From JANRKF01 sp964518725 (GTDB taxonomy: Bacteria; Pseudomonadota; Alphaproteobacteria; Rickettsiales; SXRF01): DNA of 64,000 nucleotides. The notes under the pieces were generated by a model. That model was not told the DNA's origin and did not search any database. It saw only the letters and a program-made list of their open reading frames with translations. The stretch is from contig CAZFKP010000006.1 in the NCBI GenBank assembly GCA_964518725.1, positions 1 through 64,000 on the forward strand, in the 5' to 3' direction. Position 1 is the first letter of the stretch. Each line of letters opens with the position of its first letter. The translations under genes were made by a program, and so were the position numbers. Positions 33,844 through 45,542 of this stretch are shown here, in pieces.

Positions 33844-35523
33844 TTATTTGATTGCTTCCCAAACCTCTGTATCCGTACCAATATTGCTGGCACGGTAGGC
33901 TTCATAGGCCGGGTAGATCGCCATGAGTTTTTTGTTTTGCTCACCCCGATCCGTCGCCACGATAATTTTGCTGCCCTCACGCACAGGATAATAGATGCCC
34001 GCAAGGCGAAAATACTCTGGATCGAACGGCATAAAAAGTAACGTTGGCTTGTGTATACGTGATTCCAATGTACGAGAGGCAAGCAGTTTCTGGGATCCCC
34101 CCTCTTCTACCCACAGCATAAATAGGGTAAACCCTGCCGAAAAAAGCGCGCAACATAACATCACGAAGGCCAGACGGCTATTGACCTGCGCGGGTGCCAA
34201 ATGTAGGCGAGTAAAGCGTCCTAAAACCTCTGGCGACCTGCTGATGCCATAAGCCGTAAAAATGATAAGGATACCAGAGATTTCATACAGAAACCTGGTG
34301 CCGCCGGGGAAATAATAAGGGACGTAAAAAAGTGCCAATGAAAGAACCGTAGAAAGCAATAGCCACTCATAGACTACCGGTTTTCGCAGGAAAAACACCA
34401 TAAGCACAAAAACCAACGATGATGTCGGCCATAAAAATAAATGCCAATGCATCATATTCATATTATTAAATGCCATACCGACGCCATGCCAGGGCGTGTG
34501 GATGGGCTGAGTAACCCATTGCAGCATTGAAGCAGAAATTTCACTAAATCCGTAGTGGTTGATGGGCTGTTTTTGGTATGCAAGCATGAAAACATCGCCG
34601 GTGGTAAAAAAATTGAACCCCGCCACCATGGCCAGAGGAAGCGCAGCGCCACACGCCGCCAGCAGAAAGCGTGGCGCATAATTCCGTGGAGAAAGGCAGA
34701 GCAAATATAGGGCATAGAACAAAAACGGCACAGCAATCCCCACGGCAGTAAGCGGGCGAGTGATTGCTACATAGGCTGCCGCGAATCCAGCGATAAATGC
34801 CCATGATGACGTGGTTTCTTCTAGTGTTTTAATAAAAGCGAGAAAAAACAGCGTTGCGAAAAAGAGTGTCGTCGCATGGTTCATGAATTCCGACGAAATC
34901 CCTAGCATCAACGGCGATACGAGGCATAAAATACCAGCAATTCTGGCGATTTTCTGGCCGTATAGCTTCTTCGCCACATAAAATATACCGATGCAGGTAA
35001 GCGCGCCCAACAACGGATTGATAGCGCAGGCAGCCCCAAAAAACTCCCCCAACGCCAGCCACAATATATGACCAGGCGGATATTGCGAATAATACCGCCC
35101 ATCATTTATCATCACCCCCAAGTCAAAGAATTCCGGCAATGGATAAGCAGAAAGCGAGAGATGTCCCGACAATACTATCCGCGCATGGATAAGCTGCGCC
35201 ACAGAATCCTGAATAGAAGCGATGCACCCATTGCTAAAATAGCTGAGAGACAGCGCCATACAGAAAAATAAGAGCGCCGCCATCGCCACAAATATTTTTT
35301 CCGGAGAATGAAAAATCACTCTCTGCGCTGGACTGAGAACATTTTGTTGAAAAAAGCGCGTTTCGCCAAGATAGGAAAACACTATCATTGAGGAAAGCAA
35401 ACTGAGCGTTAACCCCACCACCAACGCCGAAAGCATTGCTGCCGATGTGCCGAACAATGTATGCCCCAGCCCTACAGGGGTAAGTGTGATCAAAAAAACA
35501 ACAACAGGAATCCACTGCCTCAA
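33844..35523 (-). CDS. GT-C type membrane glycosyltransferase (GT39/ArnT-like)
   Basis: 559 residues with about twelve membrane segments. The periplasmic loop after the second or third segment reads QDSVAQLIHARIVLSGHLSL, with an acidic residue near the loop start as in the GT39/GT83 superfamily, and RYYSQYPPGHILWLALG follows the usual pattern. These enzymes move sugars from polyprenyl-phosphate donors to lipid or protein acceptors. The acceptor is unknown. Its start overlaps the uvrB stop by four bases; rnd converges on it. Confidence 0.7.
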   Translation of the reverse strand: MRQWIPVVVFLITLTPVGLGHTLFGTSAAMLSALVVGLTLSLLSSMIVFSYLGETRFFQQNVLSPAQRVIFHSPEKIFVAMAALLFFCMALSLSYFSNGCIASIQDSVAQLIHARIVLSGHLSLSAYPLPEFFDLGVMINDGRYYSQYPPGHILWLALGEFFGAACAINPLLGALTCIGIFYVAKKLYGQKIARIAGILCLVSPLMLGISSEFMNHATTLFFATLFFLAFIKTLEETTSSWAFIAGFAAAYVAITRPLTAVGIAVPFLFYALYLLCLSPRNYAPRFLLAACGAALPLAMVAGFNFFTTGDVFMLAYQKQPINHYGFSEISASMLQWVTQPIHTPWHGVGMAFNNMNMMHWHLFLWPTSSLVFVLMVFFLRKPVVYEWLLLSTVLSLALFYVPYYFPGGTRFLYEISGILIIFTAYGISRSPEVLGRFTRLHLAPAQVNSRLAFVMLCCALFSAGFTLFMLWVEEGGSQKLLASRTLESRIHKPTLLFMPFDPEYFRLAGIYYPVREGSKIIVATDRGEQNKKLMAIYPAYEAYRASNIGTDTEVWEAIK

Positions 35524-37619
35524 TTTTTATCCTTCCTCTTCGCCCCGCCAGTTTTTACGGCTTGCGCTTCTAATTTCGTAATCACATCACGTAGTCTCGT
35601 AGCCTCTTCAAATTCTAGGTCACTCGCCGCTTCGAACATTTTCTGGCGTAGTTTCAGGATATATTTCTCGATGTCTTTGCCATCATCTTTCACTTCATAT
35701 TCTTTCGATTTGGTATCCACCGTATAATAATCATGCTCCGCCACTGATTGGATAATCTCGCCGACATGTTTCCTCACCGATTCCGGGGTGATGCCGTGTT
35801 TTTTGTTATACGCCTCCTGAATGGTGCGGCGGCGGGTGGTTTCATCGAGGGCGATTTTCATCGAGTTGGTGATCTTGTCGGCGTATAAAATCACCTTGCT
35901 GTCGATATTGCGAGCGGCACGACCAATGGTCTGGATGAGCGCAGTAGCCGAACGCAGGAAGCCTTCCTTGTCGGCATCCAGAATGGCGACCAGCCCACAT
36001 TCGGGAATATCCAGCCCTTCCCGCAGCAAATTCACGCCAATCAGCACATCGAACTTGCCGAGCCGCAAATCGCGGATGATTTCGATGCGCTCGAGCGTCT
36101 CCACATCCGAGTGCAGATAGCGCACGGCGATGCCCGCCTCGTTCATGTAATCGCAGAGTTCCTCGGCCATGCGCTTGGTGAGCGTCGTGACCAGCACGCG
36201 CTGGCCTGCCTTGATTTTTTCGTGGCATTCGGCGAGTAAATCATCCACCTGCGTCGCCACTGGTTTAATCTCGCATGGCGGGTCGATGAGGCCGGTCGGG
36301 CGCACGACGAGTTCGATGACCTGGCCGGCATNNNNNNNNNNCAGCCCATCTTGCGGCAGGTAGCCCACGGTGAGGCCGGTCGGGCGAATCACCTGCTCGA
36401 TAAACGCGCCGCCGGTCTGCTCCATCTCCCATTTGCCCGGTGTGGCGGAAACGAAGATCGTCTGCGGACGTTTTTCTTCCCACTCCTCGAATTTCAGCGG
36501 GCGGTTATCCAGCGCCGACGGCAGCCGGAAGCCATATTCCACCAGCGTGGTTTTGCGGGCGCGGTCGCCGTTATACATGCCGCCGATCTGCGGCACGGTG
36601 ACATGCGATTCATCGATAAACAGCAGCGCGTCCTCCGGCAGGTATTGAAAGAGTGTGGGCGGCGGCTCGCCCTCCCTGGTGCCTGCCAGGTAGCGCGAAT
36701 AATTTTCGATGCCTTTGCACATGCCGGTCTCCACCAGCATTTCCAGGTCGTATTCGGTGCGTTGCTGCAGCCGTTGCGCCTCGACCAGTTTATTCTCGGC
36801 ATAGAGCCGGGCGAGCCGTTCTTTCAGCTCCGCCTTGATCTCGCGGATGGAGCGCTCAATGGTTGGCTTGGTGGTGACATAGTGGGAATTGGCGAACACC
36901 TCCGCATATTCAAGCTTCGCTTTGCGTTCCCCGGTTAAGCTGTCGAATTCGCTGATGGATTCAATTTCGTCGCCGAAGAAAGAAATGCGCCACCCGGCGT
37001 CTTCATAGTGGCTGGGGAACAGGTCGATCGAATCGCCCCGCACACGGAAATGACCGCGCGCAAAATCAATATCGTTGCGTTCATATTGCAGCTCAATGAG
37101 CTTTTTGATGAGGGCTTGCTGCGACATATGCTGTCCGACGGCAAGCTTCAGCACCATTTCCGAATACATCTCTTTCGAGCCGATACCGTAAATACAACTC
37201 ACGCTCGCCACCACGATCACATCCTTGCGCGAAAGCAGCGAACGGGTCGCCGAGTGCCGCATCCTATCTATCTGCTCGTTGATGCTCGAATCTTTTTCGA
37301 TGAAGGTATCGGATTTCGGAATATAAGCTTCCGGCTGGTAATAATCGTAATAGGACACGAAATATTCCACCGCATTATTCGGGAAAAAACTTTTCATCTC
37401 GGAATATAGTTGAGCGGCGAGGGTCTTATTGTGCGCCATCACCATCGCCGGGCGCTGGAGGGTGTGGATCACCTGCGCCATGGTGAATGTCTTGCCGGAG
37501 CCGGTGACGCCGAGCAGCACCTGCTCGCGCTCGTTCGCACGCAAACCCTTTACCAGCCCGGCAATGGCCTTCGGCTGGTCGCCCGCTGGTTGGTAGGTGG
37601 AGGCTAACTCGAATTTCAT
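35520..37619 (-). CDS. uvrB: excinuclease ABC subunit B, interrupted by an assembly gap
   Basis: Damage-verifying helicase-like subunit of nucleotide excision repair. P-loop GVTGSGKTFTMAQ, YYDYYQPEAYIPKSDTFIEK and the C-terminal UvrC-interacting UVR helices are present. The start at 37619 (MKFELASTYQPAGDQP) fits the family better than the frame to 37655. Ten Ns at 36332-36341 interrupt the gene. The flanks each encode (V)(I/V)xxVRPTGL, where UvrB normally has this once, so about 28 residues are surplus. The frame is kept across the gap only as drawn. The gene is probably intact in the organism. Confidence 0.93.
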   Translation of the reverse strand: MKFELASTYQPAGDQPKAIAGLVKGLRANEREQVLLGVTGSGKTFTMAQVIHTLQRPAMVMAHNKTLAAQLYSEMKSFFPNNAVEYFVSYYDYYQPEAYIPKSDTFIEKDSSINEQIDRMRHSATRSLLSRKDVIVVASVSCIYGIGSKEMYSEMVLKLAVGQHMSQQALIKKLIELQYERNDIDFARGHFRVRGDSIDLFPSHYEDAGWRISFFGDEIESISEFDSLTGERKAKLEYAEVFANSHYVTTKPTIERSIREIKAELKERLARLYAENKLVEAQRLQQRTEYDLEMLVETGMCKGIENYSRYLAGTREGEPPPTLFQYLPEDALLFIDESHVTVPQIGGMYNGDRARKTTLVEYGFRLPSALDNRPLKFEEWEEKRPQTIFVSATPGKWEMEQTGGAFIEQVIRPTGLTVGYLPQDGLXXXXAGQVIELVVRPTGLIDPPCEIKPVATQVDDLLAECHEKIKAGQRVLVTTLTKRMAEELCDYMNEAGIAVRYLHSDVETLERIEIIRDLRLGKFDVLIGVNLLREGLDIPECGLVAILDADKEGFLRSATALIQTIGRAARNIDSKVILYADKITNSMKIALDETTRRRTIQEAYNKKHGITPESVRKHVGEIIQSVAEHDYYTVDTKSKEYEVKDDGKDIEKYILKLRQKMFEAASDLEFEEATRLRDVITKLEAQAVKTGGAKRKDKN
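36332..36341. other. assembly gap (10 N) flanked by a 16-bp direct repeat
   Basis: Ten undetermined bases lie inside uvrB. TGAGGCCGGTCGGGCG occurs at 36288-36303 and again at 36371-36386, one on each side. The intervening sequence codes for residues that have no place in UvrB, so the join is likely an artefact. Confidence 0.9.
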
Positions 37620-37739
37620 GGGTTGAGGTATAAGGGTTGGTGCATTGAAAATCAATTGGTTGCCGAACGATATCCTATTTTAACGATTTATTTCTTAATT
37701 TCATGATAGAATCTTACGTTCTGGTTGAGTGGGGGAATT

Positions 37740-39095
37740 ATGGCGAACGAACAGGATATTGAGGCACCACAACAGCACGTGGCTGGCGCCATGAAAATGC
37801 TGCCAGAGTTGCGTAAGCAAGCCGCCACCGCCAGCGGTCTGACCGCTGTCAGCCTTGCTAATGAGGCAGACCTGAAAGGCGCGCTCGGAATATCCGCAGA
37901 CGGGAAAAACCCCAACCTCATCATCAACGAACCCAAAAACGCTAAAACCGGCGCAGAAATCACTTCTGTTACCTTAATGGAAGACGGGAAGCCTCGGCAC
38001 TTCACACGTATCCACACACATGATGCGGCGAAAAGCCCCACCGGCCTCGAAGCCTCCGCATGGATGGAGGTCAAAGACCCGAACACCAAAGAACCGATGG
38101 TATCAAGAGATGGCAAAAAAAATATCGTTATCGCTGGTCAGGGTTTCTTAGGAAGCAAGACCGACCTTGTCACTCCTGCATTTTTTAGTCCCTCCATCGG
38201 GCAAAAACAGGCTAAAGAATTATATGCCGTGGGCGATGGAAAACTGACCAAACAGACGCTGGAAGTGAATGCGTTTCTCGATGCGACGCTAAAGGCTGCC
38301 AGTTCCGATGGCACGAATGTATCGCTTACCATCGGCAGCCACTCGATGAATGCATCAGCTGCCCTTGCTATGCAAACTTTTGCCACGGTACGCGGTATCG
38401 ATTCACAGGCCATGCTCTTCGACCCGGTCAGCGGCACCACGGGCGTTAACCGTATCCGCGAGGCGCTCGGTTCGGATGAGGGAAAATTATCGGCAGAACA
38501 AAAAACCCTGCGCCAGCAATTGATCAAAGCAAGCGGCGGGGAAGATCCGGAAAAAATCCTTTTGCAATTTGACCAGAGCCTGGCTAGCGATGTGACGTCT
38601 TTTGCCAGCCGCTCATGGCAGGAAGGCTGGGATACAAGAGCCTCGCGCCCGGGCAGCATGAAAACCAACGACCGCTCTTTCAATTTTAGCGTCAATGCCG
38701 GAACAACCCCAGCTACTGCCGCAAGCCAGCTCAGTGATGAAGGAAACCGACCGCCGGGACGCGTTTATTATGTCGATGGAACAACGTCGGAAGTGGCGGG
38801 TGCGGATCCTATCCACAAGATTGTCAATATTTTTGCCAGCCTGACGGAAGGGCATATAGTGGCACCGTCGGAACTGATGATTCCGCTCGGACAGAATGCC
38901 TATAAAACGATAGGCGATATCGGCAGCAAAGGCATTGTGCCGGTGATGAACGAGCTGGGAGAAGCCGCTAAAAATGCACTTTCCGATTTTGCCGGAAAGC
39001 TGTGGAATAACGTTGTGGTAACAAGTGACCATACCACTGGGAAAAATCCTAGCAACGTTGAGGGACGACCGAGTTCTTCCCAGAATATACGTTAG
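37740..39095 (+). CDS. hypothetical protein with possible lipase-like serine elbow
   Basis: 451 residues from ATG 37740, with GGGGGA just upstream. The N-terminal half is unremarkable. Around residue 205, LTIGSHSMNASAALAMQTFA followed by FDPVSG resembles the GHSxG elbow and following strand of class 3 lipases and related alpha/beta hydrolases, though the consensus glycines are replaced by Ser and Asn. A C-terminal region has an amphipathic helix. No signal peptide. Hydrolase activity is only a suggestion. It is followed by a tRNA gene on the other strand. Confidence 0.65.
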   Translation: MANEQDIEAPQQHVAGAMKMLPELRKQAATASGLTAVSLANEADLKGALGISADGKNPNLIINEPKNAKTGAEITSVTLMEDGKPRHFTRIHTHDAAKSPTGLEASAWMEVKDPNTKEPMVSRDGKKNIVIAGQGFLGSKTDLVTPAFFSPSIGQKQAKELYAVGDGKLTKQTLEVNAFLDATLKAASSDGTNVSLTIGSHSMNASAALAMQTFATVRGIDSQAMLFDPVSGTTGVNRIREALGSDEGKLSAEQKTLRQQLIKASGGEDPEKILLQFDQSLASDVTSFASRSWQEGWDTRASRPGSMKTNDRSFNFSVNAGTTPATAASQLSDEGNRPPGRVYYVDGTTSEVAGADPIHKIVNIFASLTEGHIVAPSELMIPLGQNAYKTIGDIGSKGIVPVMNELGEAAKNALSDFAGKLWNNVVVTSDHTTGKNPSNVEGRPSSSQNIR

Positions 39096-39151
39096 CCTGT
39101 CTTTTATCTGCGGCTGGCCAGTTGGAGCGTGGTATCCATCAGGGCTGTAAA

Positions 39152-39228
<77 letters not shown>

Positions 39229-39351
39229 CTAGGCTGCATACTGGCGGGCAACATAACCAGAAAAATCTTGAAGAGCAAGCTATGAAGCGGATAGCACCAG
39301 CGGCAAAAGCCGCGTGCGCCACTGCCAATCCGACAGATTCACCGGATAAAA

Positions 39352-41181
<1,830 letters not shown>

Positions 41182-41193
41182 TTTTGATCCTCT

Positions 41194-41253
41194 GTCATGA
41201 TTGCGAAGGCGGGCATTCGCTCGTGAATGGTCTGCCGCCTACGCGACAATGAC
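41194..41253. repeat. imperfect palindrome upstream of typA
   Basis: GTCATGATTGCGAAGGCGGGCA and TGCCGCCTACGCGACAATGAC are imperfect reverse complements. It is similar in ends to the palindrome at 30714-30798 (CGTCAT...ATGACG). It lies just before the typA start on minus. Confidence 0.5.
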
Positions 41254-41398
41254 GCGCTTAGGTTAATTCGCCGCGCATAGAGCATAAAAACTTAGGATAA
41301 GCAAGGGTTTTAATGCAAACCATATGGGATTTGACAAAGCACGAGAAAAATATATAAGTTAAGCAACGTTTACTAAAATTACACAGAGGGGGATTTCT

Positions 41399-42244
41399 AT
41401 GGCCACTGAACTTACTACGAATGATTATGGCGCGCTGACCGCCGAAGATGATAATGTGTTCCGGCTGACCCTGAAGCCGCAAGTTCAACATTACCCGCCC
41501 CCAAACGGACAACCCACCATTAGTGACCTCGTCCAGCCGGTTCGAGCGGCAAAAGAAGCAGGCAAAAATCCTCTGCTGGTCGTTGATTTACGGAATATTG
41601 ACGTTGCCAATGGCGGTGTAATCACGGCCATCCTGAGTGCCAAGAAGGCTGCCGACACGGGCTCAAGGACTATGATCGTGAATGCAAATGATGCTGTAAG
41701 GGAAACGCTGCAGGCTACCCGGACAGATGTCTACAGGTCGGACCTCGCCACGGTTAACGATAGGGGAAACGGCGTCTTCGTCGTTACGATTGGAAAAGAA
41801 ATATTGGGCGAGGACGAGGCAAGAAAACTCAAACAAATATTGATGGGCATCGCAAACGCGCAACAGGAAAAGGGTTCCAAACCAAGAATCATCATGGATT
41901 TAAGCGCCATGCAATTTATGGAGAGCGCCAACAACCTGACCTTTATGCAGGTCAATGATGCGCTGAAAAAATCCGGCGCGACGCCCATCACCATCGTGGG
42001 AACGGGCAATGTGATACATGTCCGACCCGGTAGCAACCAACTTTACGATATGCATCTGATGCAATTTGGGGAGGATGGGCTTGATATTCGCGTAAAGGGC
42101 ACCACGGCGGAGCAGGTGGTGGCGGATCCGAATGCCGGGCTGAGCACCTCCCGCCGCAAGGAGCTTTTGAAAAATGGGCCACAAAGCCCCGCAGAACGTG
42201 GTAGAAATAACAGCGCAGGCGGAGACTGGGCTCAGCTGAACTAA
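41399..42244 (+). CDS. tandem STAS-like domain protein
   Basis: 281 residues with two SpoIIAA/STAS-like units. The first, NPLLVVDLRNIDVANGGVIT, and the second, PRIIMDLSAMQFMESANNLT, show the hydrophobic strand, D-L/S, and helix start of STAS domains; the usual Asp-Ser pair is replaced by VANG and MESA. The C-terminus is basic and disordered. AGAGGGGG precedes the ATG. No partner anti-sigma factor or kinase is visible nearby. Confidence 0.65.
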   Translation: MATELTTNDYGALTAEDDNVFRLTLKPQVQHYPPPNGQPTISDLVQPVRAAKEAGKNPLLVVDLRNIDVANGGVITAILSAKKAADTGSRTMIVNANDAVRETLQATRTDVYRSDLATVNDRGNGVFVVTIGKEILGEDEARKLKQILMGIANAQQEKGSKPRIIMDLSAMQFMESANNLTFMQVNDALKKSGATPITIVGTGNVIHVRPGSNQLYDMHLMQFGEDGLDIRVKGTTAEQVVADPNAGLSTSRRKELLKNGPQSPAERGRNNSAGGDWAQLN

Positions 42245-43020
42245 TGCGTGAATTGCTCTTTGATGATGCGCTCTTCGAGGTTATGCTCGGTATCGAACAA
42301 TAAGCTCACGCCGGATTTCCGCTGCTCGGAAACCACCACTTCGGTAACGTCTTCCATTTCAGTAAAATCTGCCACCACGCTCACAGGGCGTTTCTTGGGT
42401 TCCAGAATACTGAAGCTGACCGAGGCGTCATGCGGAATCAGCGCACCACGCCAGCGGCGTGGGCGGAAGGGCACCAGCGGGGTCAACGCAATCACGTTGG
42501 CGCCATGCGGGATGATAGGGCCGCCAGCAGAAAAATTGTACGCCGTGCTGCCCGCCGGAGTGGCGAGCAACACGCCATCGCAAATGAGCTCTTTCAGCCG
42601 AACCACATGGTCGATCGACACACGAATCTTCGCCGCCTGCCTACCCTGGCGAAACAGCGACACTTCGTTGAATGCCAGCGCCTGGATGACTTTGCCATTG
42701 GATTTCCGCGCATACATGTGCAGCGGATAAATCGTCGATGGGCGCGCCTCCTTGATGCGCTCCACCAGCCGCTCGGTCGTATGCTGGTTCATCAGGAATC
42801 CGACCGTGCCGCAATTGATGCCGTAAAATGGCAGCTTGTATTTCATGTATTGGTGCAAACATTGCAGCATGAACCCGTCGCCGCCGAGCACCACAATCAC
42901 CTGCGCGCTGTCGCGGCGCTTGGTCAGCGGCGATAACGTCACCTGCTTTTTGATTTCCTTCAGTGCGGCCTGCGCCTTGGGCGTATCGTCGGCAATCACT
43001 GCGATGCGAGTAAATGTCAT
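42241..43020 (-). CDS. nadK: NAD kinase
   Basis: Makes NADP from NAD with ATP. The GGDG motif is in VVLGGDGFMLQCLHQYM; FYGINCGTVGFLMNQ and LLATPAGSTAYNFSAGGPII are the family blocks. It is 259 residues, the short alphaproteobacterial type. It converges with the STAS gene with a four-base overlap. Confidence 0.95.
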   Translation of the reverse strand: MTFTRIAVIADDTPKAQAALKEIKKQVTLSPLTKRRDSAQVIVVLGGDGFMLQCLHQYMKYKLPFYGINCGTVGFLMNQHTTERLVERIKEARPSTIYPLHMYARKSNGKVIQALAFNEVSLFRQGRQAAKIRVSIDHVVRLKELICDGVLLATPAGSTAYNFSAGGPIIPHGANVIALTPLVPFRPRRWRGALIPHDASVSFSILEPKKRPVSVVADFTEMEDVTEVVVSEQRKSGVSLLFDTEHNLEERIIKEQFTH

Positions 43021-43035
43021 GGTTGTAATTTAGCG

Positions 43036-44181
43036 TTACGTCGCACGACGCACAAGCGCTATAATGTAGGAAAGATTCTCAATCGGCTGGTCTTCCGAAT
43101 ATTGCAGGATACGCTCGACCACCCGGTTGGCATAGCGCGCCTTGCCTGGCTTTTCCCCCTGCGCCGCCAGCTCCCGCACCACCCTGAGCAGCAACCTCAC
43201 CGCCGGCAGCATCGTCTCCGGCAGGCCGGACTTGTTGTAAAGTCCACGGAAGCCGAGATCACCCTGATCATTCAGCAGCGTTCGGGCATTGGCAATCGGG
43301 ATGTTGGAAAGCCGCGCAAGGCTTGCCTCGAAGAACGCGAAGTTCCCCTGGCACAGCGAACTTAAAATCATTGACGGGCTTAAACGGTCATTGGTATGCA
43401 TCTGCGCCACCAACCGATCCATCTCGCCGTCATCTTCCACGTTCCTAGCAAGTTGCAGCGTTTCTTTCTCGCGGGTATTCTCCGTCTCCTCGACAATGAC
43501 TTCGCTGAACACCGCCTTGTGTCTTTCTTTCAGTTGTTCGGCAAGGGTGCCTGACACAACGCTCACCAGCTTCTCGATCGTCGCCATCGGCAAGCGCGGG
43601 CGGCCGCCAAGTGCTTCCATCATGCCTTCATTATCGCGGTTGCGGTCGATGATGATGGCAAGTTCCTGTTCGGAAATATCAGCCCCGTTATTGCCCACAA
43701 GGGTCGCGGTTACCTGGTCGTTCCCGGCACGAAGCAGGGCACCCGTCACTAATTGCGACACTTCGCGCCGTCGCGAAACGGCAAGGTGCCGCGAAAGCTG
43801 CTTGGTGCTTTCCACCAGCTCAAGCAAATCATTTTCAGTCAACACTTCGGAATATTCGAGCACCGGAAGCGATACCTGCTCGACATCACGCGCCAGCACC
43901 ATCACGATGTCGCGTGGGATCACTTTGCTGGATTTGATGTGCTGGGCGAGCGAGGCGCGCACGCGCACTTCTGTATCCTGCAGCAGCAGGCGGAAAATCT
44001 GCTCGGCAACTTTAAGTTCCCGTTCATGGAGCGACGACGTGCCGTAAGCGCCGGCGATTTTATCAGTGATGTCAACACGTGTTTGCGACGAGCCATCCTC
44101 CAGCAACCGGCGGATGTCCTCTGGCGAAAGCGCTAGCGCACTTGCGGTGTGGATTGATTCAGGCGATGTTTTCCCGAGCAA
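43036..44181 (-). CDS. DUF2336 protein, second copy
   Basis: 381 residues made of HEAT-like helical repeats, similar to the upstream neighbour at 44159 (compare VRASLAQHIKSSKVIPRDIV with VRLAISEQLCHVQNVPKDII). The start is a TTG at 44181 behind GGGGGAAGA; it overlaps the neighbour by 23 bases. DUF2336 proteins are alphaproteobacterial; function is not established. Signs of divergence: a long acidic loop (IVEETENTREKETLQ) not in the upstream copy. Confidence 0.8.
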   Translation of the reverse strand: MLGKTSPESIHTASALALSPEDIRRLLEDGSSQTRVDITDKIAGAYGTSSLHERELKVAEQIFRLLLQDTEVRVRASLAQHIKSSKVIPRDIVMVLARDVEQVSLPVLEYSEVLTENDLLELVESTKQLSRHLAVSRRREVSQLVTGALLRAGNDQVTATLVGNNGADISEQELAIIIDRNRDNEGMMEALGGRPRLPMATIEKLVSVVSGTLAEQLKERHKAVFSEVIVEETENTREKETLQLARNVEDDGEMDRLVAQMHTNDRLSPSMILSSLCQGNFAFFEASLARLSNIPIANARTLLNDQGDLGFRGLYNKSGLPETMLPAVRLLLRVVRELAAQGEKPGKARYANRVVERILQYSEDQPIENLSYIIALVRRAT

Positions 44182-45298
44182 TCTTCCCCCCTATGATTGA
44201 CAATAAATACCCCATGTTCTCAATAGAGCGGTGATAACCCTCGCGGTAAATACGATCCACTACCAGTTTGCGGAAATCGTCGGGCTTGTTATAGCCATAA
44301 TCCGATTCTTCCAGGCTGATGTTAAGCAACACGCGAATACCATCCTCAAAACCGGCAGGCATCTGCGCTGCCCGGTAAATTGAGTGGAACCCCAAAGAAC
44401 CAGCATCCGTCAACAGCAGGCGGGCATTCACACGCGGCACACCGGCAAGCCGGGCAAGCCCTGCTTCAAACAGGTTGAGGCTGCCCATGCACAGTGCACG
44501 GATCAGCACCGAGTGCGTCAGCCTCCCACCAAGGATAAGCTGGTTGACCAGATCTTCCACCTGCTCGTCGTCATCCGGATTCAGGTTGCTGTTTGCCGCA
44601 ACGAACCCGAGCAACTCCCATTCACGCACATCGGTCGTCGTTTTCGCCGCCGTTGGCGCGCTGATCCTGTACTCTTTGATGAGGCGATGCTTCATTTCAT
44701 CCGATACGGCAGTGAGCATTTTCTCCACGATGGTCAGGGACAGGCCGCCGCGCTCTACCAACAATTCAGCGAGCGACTCATTCTCGGAAACCTGCTGCCA
44801 CGCGGTCATGATCGCCTGATCCGTCAGTATGGCGCTCTTATTCGCGAACAGGTCGCTTAACACCGACACATTGTGCGTTTCCGCCAAACCGTTCACCACC
44901 GGCACCGAGATGTTCTCGCGGCGGGCGATCGCCCGCAGCCGTGCCACTTCCTCACTGCTTTGGAGGATGGCAAGCAGATCGCTGTCATCGAGCACACGAG
45001 AAAATTCAAGCACGTAAACGGCCACGTCCACATCATCATTAGCGATACGGTGGATGATATCTTTCGGGACGTTCTGCACATGGCAAAGCTGCTCGGAAAT
45101 AGCAAGCCGCACCCGTTTCTCGACATCCCTGAGCAGAATACGGAAAATATCGTTGGCAATCGCCGTCTCGCCAGGCGTGAAGTTGCCAGCCCGGTAGTCC
45201 ATGGCAATTTTACCGGCAAGTAGGCTCCGCGTCCTGCCAGATGGCTCCTGCATTAGTTTCCTGACGTCCATGCCCGTTACGCTGGTTTGCTGTGACAT
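44159..45298 (-). CDS. DUF2336 protein, first copy
   Basis: 379 residues beginning MSQQTSVTGMDVRKLMQEPS, with GGGGAG four bases before the ATG at 45298. Regular amphipathic helices with repeats such as AEQ/AISEQL and RLRAIARRENISVPVV suggest a HEAT-like solenoid. The conserved opening (RTRSLLAGKIAMDYRAGNFTP) is DUF2336-like. No catalytic motif. It forms an overlapping pair with its paralogue. Confidence 0.8.
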   Translation of the reverse strand: MSQQTSVTGMDVRKLMQEPSGRTRSLLAGKIAMDYRAGNFTPGETAIANDIFRILLRDVEKRVRLAISEQLCHVQNVPKDIIHRIANDDVDVAVYVLEFSRVLDDSDLLAILQSSEEVARLRAIARRENISVPVVNGLAETHNVSVLSDLFANKSAILTDQAIMTAWQQVSENESLAELLVERGGLSLTIVEKMLTAVSDEMKHRLIKEYRISAPTAAKTTTDVREWELLGFVAANSNLNPDDDEQVEDLVNQLILGGRLTHSVLIRALCMGSLNLFEAGLARLAGVPRVNARLLLTDAGSLGFHSIYRAAQMPAGFEDGIRVLLNISLEESDYGYNKPDDFRKLVVDRIYREGYHRSIENMGYLLSIIGGKIARENIA

Positions 45299-45460
45299 GC
45301 CTCTCCCCACTCCCGCATACCGTTTTGAAATCTATAGCAACTTCAATGCGATAATGCAACGCTCTTTAAAGGCGTGTTCTTTTTCTATTAGTTAACATTA
45401 TGCACCTTTTACTGTTAAAGAATGATTAATTTTATGAATTTAACTTATATTAATAATATT

Positions 45461-45477
45461 GCGGCATTTATTGCCGC
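45461..45477. promoter_or_regulatory. short hairpin in the scoA leader
   Basis: GCGGCA and TGCCGC pair around a five-base loop (TTTAT), 66-82 bases upstream of scoA. The surrounding leader is AT-rich. It could be a leader structure or operator; the sequence does not decide. Confidence 0.35.
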
Positions 45478-45542
45478 CCGGTGTTTAGATTATCTTAAAT
45501 CATTGGCGCTATATTCGGCTCAATTTCAAGGGGATGAGCATA

